Positions 1 to 4,655 of a stretch of DNA of 5,370 bases are shown in pieces. Numbering within the stretch: position 1 is the stretch's first letter; every line of letters starts with the position of its first letter. Source of the stretch: an uncultured bacterium (GTDB lineage: Bacteria; Planctomycetota; UBA1135; UBA2386). A program made the translations under genes and the position numbers. The notes under the pieces were generated by a model, which was given only the letters and a program-made list of their open reading frames with translations, was not told where the DNA came from and did not search any database. Where the stretch lies: NCBI GenBank assembly GCA_938003515.1, contig CALKYL010000405.1, positions 1-5,370 of the forward strand, read 5' to 3'.

Positions 1-2
1 TC

Positions 3-614
3 GGCGCGGAGCGCGGTCCGGGCGTCCGGGACGCGTTCGCGCGGCTGCTCGACGACGCGCTGCGGCCGGCCCGCACGACGCTCGAGGTCTGGAGCGCGCC
101 CGCGGGCGCGCCGTTCGCCGCCGGCGACGACGCGCCGGCCGGTGGCCAGCTCCTGTGGCGCAGCGCGGGCGCTGCGCTCCAGGGGCTGCCGAGCTGCTTC
201 ACGACCGGCCGGGAGCGCAGCTACGTGCGCGACTGGGACGTCGAGGTCGCGCAGGCGTCGCGCATCGCCGACCCGAAGGTCGACGTGTGCGAGGACGGCT
301 GGTTCGCGACCGTCGAGCCGCTGCCGGCGACGGGCGGCGGCGGTCGCCGCGTCGAACTCGCGCTCGACGCGGCGCAGTTCGTGCGCTGGCGCCAGCTCGA
401 CCTGCCGATCAGCCCGATGATCGTCGGCGCGACCGAAGCCAACCGCGTCGTGCTGCCGCGCCAGGAGGTGTCGATCGAGCAGCCCGAGACGCGCTCGATG
501 TTCGTCGGCGGCACGTTCCGCCTCGACGACGACGGCGCCGTCGTCGTGCGCCGTCCGGCGCATCGATTGCTCGGCACCGGCCGCGAGCTGGTCGTGCGCG
601 TGCGCGTCGAGTGA
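3..614 (+). CDS. C-terminal part of unidentified protein, secretin-like (5' end outside window)
   Basis: The frame is open from the left edge to a TGA at 612-614, giving 203 visible residues; the true start lies upstream. An internal ATG at 225 is not a credible start, because the coding pattern continues unbroken before it. Residues about 73-106 (SYVRDWDVEVAQ, then IADPKV, then a hydrophobic stretch ending VEPLP) and about 150-174 (LPRQEVSIEQ, then TRSMFVGGTFRL) resemble the end of secretin-type outer-membrane domains. Those often carry a VEVAQ...IADP segment and a late 'T..vPdGGt.llGG' hairpin. This likeness comes from memory, not a search. The usual PDGG turn is not intact (RSMFVGG), so it may be a divergent homologue or only a beta-rich exported protein. 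No membrane segment is visible in this part. It converges with efp, with 42 bp between the stop codons. The coding frame is certain; the family is weakly supported. Confidence 0.75.
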   Translation, partial: GAERGPGVRDAFARLLDDALRPARTTLEVWSAPAGAPFAAGDDAPAGGQLLWRSAGAALQGLPSCFTTGRERSYVRDWDVEVAQASRIADPKVDVCEDGWFATVEPLPATGGGGRRVELALDAAQFVRWRQLDLPISPMIVGATEANRVVLPRQEVSIEQPETRSMFVGGTFRLDDDGAVVVRRPAHRLLGTGRELVVRVRVE

Positions 615-660
615 CGCGCGGTCCGAGGCGCCGCCCGCGGCGGCGCCCGGCTCACGTCAC
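611..660. terminator. Bidirectional hairpin between convergent genes, containing both stop codons
   Basis: The inner part is a perfect 9-bp stem, GGCGCCGCC (627-635) with GGCGGCGCC (639-647), closing a 3-base loop. Flanking it, 623-625 pairs with 648-650, leaving A626 bulged. An outer 6-bp stem pairs GTGACG (611-616) with CGTCAC (655-660). The outer stem contains the TGA of the left gene (612-614) paired exactly with the antisense of the efp stop (657-659). There is no T-tract, so this is an intrinsic-terminator-like structure rather than a canonical one. An alternative small hairpin, CGTCAC-TTC-GTGACG at 655-669, would compete with the outer stem. Confidence 0.5.
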
Positions 661-1205
661 TTCGTGACGCGCTCCTTGAACTCGAGCGTCTCGGTCTCGA
701 CGCGCACCTTGTCGCCGACGTCGCACAGGAGGTTGACCTTGACCTTGACGCCGTTCTCGAGCGTCGCCTCCTTGGTGCCCGAGCCGCCGCCCTTCATCGG
801 CGGCGCGGTCTCGGTGATCGCGAGCACGGCGTGCTTCGGCGGGTTGATCGCGACGAGCTTGCCGTCGACGAACACCGCCGTGTAGCTCTCGGCCGGCCAC
901 TTCAGCGCGTCCTCGGCCGCCGGCGCGGGGCAGCGCAGCTCCTCGCCCTCGGGCGTGAAGAACACCTCGGCCGGCCCGTCGCGATAGGAGTACGCGAGCT
1001 CCTTCTCCTCCTTGTCGAGCACCTCGTACTTGGTGTCGCCGTGCTCCTTGAGCTCGGTCACGCGGCCCGACTCGACGTCCTTGATCTTCATCTGCACGAA
1101 CAGCCGCCGGTCGTTGCGGAGGATGTTCCACCACATCACCGTGCACATCCGGCCTTCGTAGCGGACCAGGGAGCCGGGGCGGAGGTCGAGCGCTTGCACT
1201 TGCAT
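657..1205 (-). CDS. efp: Elongation factor P
   Basis: Encodes a 182-residue protein of normal EF-P length. EF-P binds between the ribosomal P and E sites and relieves stalling at consecutive prolines. The KOW-like N-terminal domain is residues about 1-63 (DLRPGSLVRYEG, then WWNILRNDRR). The middle OB domain follows (YRDGPAEVFFTPEGEEL at 74-90, FVDGKLVAINPP at 112-123). The C-terminal OB domain opens with TETAPPMKGG (131-140) and carries the family signature K145..G152..V..V..G164, with Asn158 where Pro is usual. The ATG at 1203-1205 was chosen because homology begins there; the open frame continues upstream but looks non-coding. No clear Shine-Dalgarno precedes it. The tip of the domain I loop reads RNDRR and lacks the lysine (E. 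coli Lys34) that is lysylated; the aligned residue is Asp32 or Arg33. It is divergent from selC. EF-P identity is confident; the modification state is unknown. Confidence 0.93.
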   Translation of the reverse strand: MQVQALDLRPGSLVRYEGRMCTVMWWNILRNDRRLFVQMKIKDVESGRVTELKEHGDTKYEVLDKEEKELAYSYRDGPAEVFFTPEGEELRCPAPAAEDALKWPAESYTAVFVDGKLVAINPPKHAVLAITETAPPMKGGGSGTKEATLENGVKVKVNLLCDVGDKVRVETETLEFKERVTK

Positions 1206-1317
1206 GGGCGAGCACGGTAGCGAGCGTTCGCGCGGGCCGCCACGGCGGACCGCGCCGCGGCGCGGCGTTTGCCTCTCCGCTTCCAGTCGGTAGAGTCCGA
1301 CCCGACTCGCGGCGACT
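1206..1317. other. Divergent intergenic region between efp and selC
   Basis: This 112-base gap must hold the start signals for efp (leftward) and selC (rightward). It contains a 14-base perfect palindrome, CGCGCCGCGGCGCG (1251-1264), just upstream of the candidate selC promoter. It also contains TACCGT on the minus strand (1214-1219), 8 bases before the efp ATG, a weak TANNNT -10 candidate. The palindrome may simply reflect base composition. No gene is visible. Confidence 0.5.
1269..1296 (+). promoter_or_regulatory. Candidate sigma-70-like promoter of selC
   Basis: TTGCCT (1269-1274) and TAGAGT (1291-1296) each match 4 of 6 bases of the -35 and -10 consensus, with a 16-base spacer. Transcription would start near 1303, about 15 bases before the mature tRNA 5' end, leaving a short leader for RNase P. 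The position and the relative AT-richness in very GC-rich DNA support it, but the matches are only moderate. Confidence 0.4.
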
Positions 1318-1416
1318 GGGAGTGCATCCGAGCTGGTGTTCGGCCTGGTCTTCAAAACCTGTGGGGTCCCTCCTCGAGAGGGGCTCGGTGGGTTCGATTC
1401 CCATGCATTCCCGCCA
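1318..1416 (+). tRNA. selC: tRNA-Sec (selenocysteine tRNA, anticodon UCA)
   Basis: The 99-nt sequence folds into the bacterial tRNA-Sec shape. The acceptor stem has 8 bp (1318-1325 with 1405-1412, one G-U), then discriminator G1413 and encoded CCA (1414-1416). The D stem has 6 bp (1328-1333 with 1338-1343) closing a 4-base TGGT loop. The anticodon loop CTTCAAA (1350-1356) has UCA at 1352-1354. A long variable arm is paired at 1368-1372 with 1378-1382 and can extend outward. The T stem has 5 bp (1388-1392 with 1400-1404) with loop TTCGATT. The 8+5 acceptor/T arrangement and 6-bp D stem separate tRNA-Sec from serine tRNAs. The charged tRNA inserts selenocysteine at UGA with SelA, SelB and SelD, whose genes are not in this window. 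The anticodon stem has one mismatch (T1346 against T1360). No terminator follows, so the precursor may run into the downstream genes. Confidence 0.95.
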
Positions 1417-1441
1417 TTCCCCGCGCCGCCCCGGACGGACC

Positions 1442-1606
1442 GTGATCGACGTTCTCGCAGCGCAGCAGCCGGAGGCGACGACGGCCGGGCACGGCGTCGG
1501 CAGCGCGCCGATGGCCGTGCTCGGCCTCGGCGTGCTCGGCACCTGCACGGTCGACCCGATGCTCGAGCTCGTGCTCGGCAGCCCCTCTCCGGTGCTGCCG
1601 GCCTGA
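1442..1606 (+). CDS. Small ORF of unknown function between selC and yjbQ
   Basis: A GTG-initiated frame of 54 codons ends at TGA 1604-1606. I do not recognise the product. It starts MIDVLAAQQPEATTAG, continues through a Gly/Leu/Val-rich stretch (MAVLGLGVLGTCTV, residues 24-37, with one Cys) and ends SPSPVLPA. By hand count, G or C occupies 43/54 first, 28/54 second and 51/54 third codon positions, the pattern expected of coding DNA at this base composition. It begins 26 bases after the tRNA CCA and ends 3 bases before the yjbQ GTG in the same frame, so translation could be coupled. Only a weak purine-rich stretch (GGACGG) precedes the start. Alternatives are chance bias, or the upstream half of a longer protein interrupted by TGA; the latter is unlikely because YjbQ homology starts cleanly after it. 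Confidence 0.45.
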   Translation: MIDVLAAQQPEATTAGHGVGSAPMAVLGLGVLGTCTVDPMLELVLGSPSPVLPA

Positions 1607-1609
1607 GCC

Positions 1610-2026
1610 GTGGCGACCGTGCTCTCGATCCGCACGCACGGGCAGGGCCTCGTCGAGGTCACCGACGAGGTCGCGAACGCCGTGCGCGCGGCCGGCGTGC
1701 GCGACGGCCTGTGCACGGTGTTCGTGCAGCACACCTCGGCGCCGCTCGTGATCCAGGAGAACGCCGACCCCGACGTGCAGCGCGACCTCGAGGCCTTCCT
1801 GCGGCGGCTCGTGTCCGAGGGCGACGCGCTGTGGACGCACACCGCCGAGGGCCCCGACGACATGCCGGCGCACGTGCGCGCCGCGCTGACGCAGACGCAC
1901 CTCGCGGTGCCGGTCGTGGACGGGCGTCTCGCGCTCGGCACCTGGCAGGGCATCTACCTGTGGGAGCACCGCCGCCGCGGCTCGACGCGGCGGGTCGTCG
2001 TGCAGGTGCTCCGCGGGGAGCCGTAG
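1610..2026 (+). CDS. yjbQ: YjbQ/UPF0047 family protein (secondary thiamine-phosphate synthase enzyme family)
   Basis: Encodes 138 residues, full length for this small cytosolic family. It aligns by eye along its whole length with E. coli YjbQ. Conserved features are the N-terminal strand ending VTDEV (17-21), QHTSAPL (40-46), Glu50-Asn51 and Asp53, EGPDDMPAHV (80-89), GTWQGIYLWEHR (110-121) and a C-terminal strand (RRVVVQVL). The conserved histidines 41, 88 and 120 lie in these blocks and are candidate metal or phosphate ligands. The family is annotated from a weak in-vitro thiamine-phosphate synthase activity; its physiological role is uncertain. The GTG at 1610 was chosen because an in-frame TGA lies at 1604-1606 and homology starts immediately. 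No Shine-Dalgarno is visible, consistent with coupling to the small frame upstream. The family assignment is firm. Confidence 0.93.
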   Translation: MATVLSIRTHGQGLVEVTDEVANAVRAAGVRDGLCTVFVQHTSAPLVIQENADPDVQRDLEAFLRRLVSEGDALWTHTAEGPDDMPAHVRAALTQTHLAVPVVDGRLALGTWQGIYLWEHRRRGSTRRVVVQVLRGEP

Positions 2027-2042
2027 CGCGGCCGGTCGTGCC

Positions 2043-2058
2043 GCCGCCCGCGGGCGGC
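2043..2058 (+). terminator. Possible terminator hairpin after yjbQ
   Basis: A 16-base perfect palindrome, GCCGCCCGCGGGCGGC, lies 16 bases past the yjbQ stop. It would fold as a 6-bp stem with a 4-base loop. There is no T-tract, and such palindromes are expected by chance in DNA this rich in G and C, so support is weak. Confidence 0.3.
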
Positions 2059-2111
2059 CGGCGAGGTGGGGCCGTGCGCCGGGTCGGCTCCGCGCCGCGG
2101 CTCCAGGTCGC

Positions 2112-2117
2112 TATGCT
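2112..2117 (+). promoter_or_regulatory. Candidate -10 element for the HEAT-like gene
   Basis: TATGCT matches 4 of 6 bases of TATAAT and lies 9 bases before the ATG at 2127. No convincing -35 is seen at normal spacing. If used, transcription would start within a few bases of the ATG, giving a nearly leaderless mRNA, which fits the lack of a Shine-Dalgarno sequence. Confidence 0.3.
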
Positions 2118-2126
2118 GGCCCCGCC

Positions 2127-2876
2127 ATGCTGAGCCTGCTCGCCGCGAGTCTGTTCGTCTGGCAGGAGCCCGAGCCCCGGCCAGACCCGAAACCCGCAGC
2201 CGAGGCCCCGGCCGCGCCGGCGGTGGAGGTCTGGGACGACAAGACGGCGCGCGCGAACGTGCGCGCGTTCGCCAAGGTGATGAAGGCGCGGCCCGGCATG
2301 GGCGAGCGGCAGCGCGCGCTCGCGCAGCTGCTCGGCGGCAGCAACCCGCGCCTGATCAAGCCGCTCGCCGAGGTCGTCGCCAAGGACGCGTCGGTCGTGA
2401 TCCGGAAGCAGGCGGTGACGCTGCTCGCCAACCAGCCGGCCGACAAGGCCAACGGCGTGATCCGGCGGCTGCTGGCCGACGGCGACGTCACCGAGAACCC
2501 GCAGGTGCACGCCGAGCTGATCCGCGCGCTGTCGCGCTGCGGCTACGAGCCCAAGCACTGGGACGAGCTCGACCTCGATCGCGCGTTCGGCGCATACGGC
2601 CCCGAGCGCGTGCCGGTGCACGAGGCGATCCTGGACCTGGTCGTCGCGCACGAGGAGAAGCGCGCGCTGCCGCTGCTCCTGAACAACCTGGACGAGCCGA
2701 TCCCCGAGAACGTCGACGACGCGACCAATCCGCCGGCCGATTACTGGAAGGCGCGCTGGCAGTCGTGGGCGGTCTGGCGCGGCAGGGTCAAGGACGCGCT
2801 GTTCGCCGTGACCGGCCAGCGCTTCAGCACCGCCGACGAGGCGAAGGCCTGGCTCGAGAAGAACAAGATCGAGTGA
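2127..2876 (+). CDS. Probably exported HEAT-like repeat protein, function unknown
   Basis: Encodes 249 residues. Residues 1-13 (MLSLLAASLFVWQ) form a short hydrophobic segment followed by a Pro/Ala/Glu-rich linker (14-34), which looks like a signal peptide or membrane anchor plus spacer. The basic n-region is missing, so export is probable, not certain. Residues about 40-190 are helix-rich with paired-helix spacing typical of HEAT or armadillo-like repeats, for example NPRLIKPLAEVVAKDASVVI (73-92), then RKQAVTLLANQ, then HAELIRALSRCG (128-139) and LPLLLNNL (181-188). Such repeats usually bind proteins; no catalytic motif is seen. The C-terminus carries LFAVTGQRF (225-233) then AWLEKNK (241-247), a motif also present in the convergent neighbour. 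The ATG at 2127 has no in-frame competitor nearby. The stop codon forms part of a hairpin shared with that neighbour. Confidence 0.8.
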   Translation: MLSLLAASLFVWQEPEPRPDPKPAAEAPAAPAVEVWDDKTARANVRAFAKVMKARPGMGERQRALAQLLGGSNPRLIKPLAEVVAKDASVVIRKQAVTLLANQPADKANGVIRRLLADGDVTENPQVHAELIRALSRCGYEPKHWDELDLDRAFGAYGPERVPVHEAILDLVVAHEEKRALPLLLNNLDEPIPENVDDATNPPADYWKARWQSWAVWRGRVKDALFAVTGQRFSTADEAKAWLEKNKIE

Positions 2877-2900
2877 CGGGGCCCGCCGGCCCCGTCATTC
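2871..2900. terminator. Bidirectional terminator hairpin spanning both stop codons
   Basis: TGACGGGGCC (2874-2883) pairs perfectly with GGCCCCGTCA (2888-2897) around a 4-base CGCC loop. On the plus-strand RNA the stem extends to 13 pairs through G2873-T2898 (wobble), A2872-T2899 and G2871-C2900. The plus-strand stop (2874-2876) is the first part of the stem and pairs with the antisense of the minus-strand stop (2895-2897). Only 18 bases separate the two stops, so this hairpin is the only visible room for termination in either direction. No T-tract follows on either strand. Confidence 0.6.
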
Positions 2901-4580
2901 GACGTGGATGTGCCGGCCGCCGTTCTCCTTCGCCATCGGCTCGAGGAAGTCGGTGTCGTTGCGGTCGCCGAAGGTCACGCAGTGGATCGTGATCTTGCGG
3001 AGCTGGTTCTGCTCGCGCACGCGGCGCCGGATCTCTTCCTTGTCGGTGACCTCGCCGACGGTCGGCGCGCCGTCGCTGATGACGTAGAGCGTGTCGAATC
3101 CGGCGCCGTAGTACTTGTCCCAGAGGCCGCGCCCGCCGAAGTCGAACGCCGCGTCGAGCGCGCCGTACAGGTTGGTCGGGCCGCTGGGACGCAGGCCGTC
3201 GAGGAAGTTGCCGAGCAGGTCGTCGCGCACGTCGTCGTCGAGCTCGACGAGCGCTGGCCGGCTGCCCTCGGCGCGCCAGATGCGCACGTCGTCGCCGAAC
3301 ACGATGAAGTTGACGAGCGCGCCGTCGGGCAGGGCCATGACGAGCTTCTTCAGCTCGCGCACGACCAGCTCTGCCTTGGTCGTGCGCTCCCCGGCGCCGC
3401 CGCCGGCCGACGTGCCCTGCGCCGCGAGCTGCACCGGTTCGGCCATCGAGCCGCTGAAGTCCAGCACGAACAGCACGCGGTCGGACGTGATCTCGAGGTC
3501 GAAGAAGCGCTGGTAGCGCGTGTCGGCCTTCGGCTGCTCGCCGGGCTTCGGCCGCGGCCGCACGGCGAACGTCGCGCCCTCGCGCCGCCAGAACTCCTGC
3601 CACGGCGCGACGTCGCCGCGCGCGACCGTCTGGCCCGTGAGCCCCTCGAGCAGCTGATGCAGCCGCACGTCCATCGCCCACGGATCCTTCGCGCGCTTCA
3701 GCTCGGCGTCGAGGCCGCGGATCAGCGCCGGGATCACGGGCTTGCAGCGCATCGCGGCCAGCGCGAACGCGGCCGCGCTGCGCACCTGCCAGACCTTGTC
3801 GCGCACCAGGAGCTTCTCGAGCTGGTCGATCACCTGGTCGCGCTGCCGCAGGACCTCGCCGGTCGGCGCCATGCCGAGGGTCTCGTCGACGTGCGGCTGC
3901 ATCGCCGCGCCGAGCGCGTTCGCGGCCGCGATGCGAGCGTTGGGCTCCTTGTCGCGCAGCAGCTCGAGCAACGTCGGCACCAGCTCGATCGTCGCGTCGC
4001 GCGCGAGCGCGTTCACCGCCGTGACGCGCAGCTCGTCGGGCATCGCGCCGGCCGCGCGCATCAGCTCGAGCCTGGCCTCGAGGCTCGGGTGGCCGGCGAG
4101 GATGCGCAGCACCGCGGCGGCGTCGCGCTGGTCGTCGTTCGGCTCGCGCGCGCGCAGGCCGCGGGCACGCAGCTTCGACAGGAGCCACGGCATGACGTTC
4201 GGCTCGGTCATCGTGCAGAGGTGGCGCCGCGCCATCGCGCGCACGCGCCACGGCTGCAGCTCGCGCTGGAAGTCGACCAGCTCGGTCGACGACGACACGC
4301 CGGGCGGCGACGGCGCGACGACCGCCGCCTCGAACAACAGCTTCGCGTCGGCGAGGGTGTTCCGGGCGGCGAGGTTGCCGAGGACAGCGTCGGCGTGCGC
4401 GACCGCGTCGTCGTCGGTGCGGCCTTCGCGCACCAGGCGGATCGCGCCGACGCGATACTCCTGCAGCCACGCGCGGAACGCGACGGCCGGGTCGGCGGCG
4501 GGCGCCGGGTCGTCGGGGCCCTGCGCGAACGCGGCCGCGGCCGACAGGACGCTCGGGATCAGCCGGCGCAGCGGGGTCAT
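2895..4580 (-). CDS. Exported HEAT-repeat and vWA (MIDAS) domain protein
   Basis: Encodes 561 residues. The N-terminus MTPLRRLIPSVLSAAAAFAQ looks like a Sec signal peptide with cleavage near AFA-Q (19/20), followed by a Pro/Ala/Asp linker. Helical HEAT-like repeats occupy about 150-292, for example TAVNALARD (187-195), then VPTLLELLRDKEPNARIAAA (201-220), and WQVRSAAAFALAAM (264-277). A junction motif LEGLTGQ (311-317), then PWQEFWRREG (326-335), precedes a C-terminal vWA domain (about 358-561). The MIDAS is intact: D374-F-S376-G-S378, T469 in SGPTN and D503 in ISDGAPT, so a divalent cation can be bound. A Gly-rich insert (about 387-398) follows the first MIDAS strand. Such domains bind protein ligands; the partner is unknown. 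GGTG lies a few bases before the ATG as a weak ribosome site. It runs convergent with the HEAT-like gene and downstream of the FAH gene on the same strand, with a 63-base gap. Confidence 0.88.
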   Translation of the reverse strand: MTPLRRLIPSVLSAAAAFAQGPDDPAPAADPAVAFRAWLQEYRVGAIRLVREGRTDDDAVAHADAVLGNLAARNTLADAKLLFEAAVVAPSPPGVSSSTELVDFQRELQPWRVRAMARRHLCTMTEPNVMPWLLSKLRARGLRAREPNDDQRDAAAVLRILAGHPSLEARLELMRAAGAMPDELRVTAVNALARDATIELVPTLLELLRDKEPNARIAAANALGAAMQPHVDETLGMAPTGEVLRQRDQVIDQLEKLLVRDKVWQVRSAAAFALAAMRCKPVIPALIRGLDAELKRAKDPWAMDVRLHQLLEGLTGQTVARGDVAPWQEFWRREGATFAVRPRPKPGEQPKADTRYQRFFDLEITSDRVLFVLDFSGSMAEPVQLAAQGTSAGGGAGERTTKAELVVRELKKLVMALPDGALVNFIVFGDDVRIWRAEGSRPALVELDDDVRDDLLGNFLDGLRPSGPTNLYGALDAAFDFGGRGLWDKYYGAGFDTLYVISDGAPTVGEVTDKEEIRRRVREQNQLRKITIHCVTFGDRNDTDFLEPMAKENGGRHIHVE

Positions 4581-4594
4581 GGCGTCACCAAACC

Positions 4595-4655
4595 GCGGCC
4601 GACGCGCGGCCGCAAGGGGCGGCGCCGCCGCGCTCGACCCGGGTCAGTCCGGGTC
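4595..4655 (-). terminator. Two hairpins at and after the FAH gene stop
   Basis: On the minus strand the first hairpin is at 4655-4636: 7 bp (GACCCGG with CCGGGTC) closing a 6-base ACTGAC loop that holds the TGA stop. The second is at 4613-4595: 7 bp (GCGGCCG with CGGCCGC) with a 5-base loop, followed by GGTTTGG, a short T-run. The second could terminate the FAH transcript before the vWA gene. Alternatively both genes are co-transcribed; the evidence does not decide. Confidence 0.35.

Noticed and set aside
1251..1264. 14-base perfect palindrome upstream of selC as an operator
   Set aside because: It consists entirely of G and C in a GC-rich gap with no second copy, so chance is a sufficient explanation.
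1136..1355. N-terminal extension of EF-P upstream of the ATG at 1205
   Set aside because: The open frame continues to 1355, but it runs through the selC sequence, lacks family similarity and would add 50 Arg-rich residues to a protein already of normal length.
1607..1640. SECIS element after the TGA at 1604-1606
   Set aside because: Only a 5-bp stem with a 9-base loop is found, without the conserved G-U loop bases of bacterial SECIS, and there is no Cys- or Sec-type redox motif around the TGA. Kept only as a check within the yjbQ finding.
652..1953. Very long minus-strand open frame covering efp, selC and yjbQ antisense
   Set aside because: It overlaps three well-supported features in other frames, and its translation is low-complexity Arg/Ala/Gly-rich. 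This is an expected artefact of stop-poor, GC-rich DNA.
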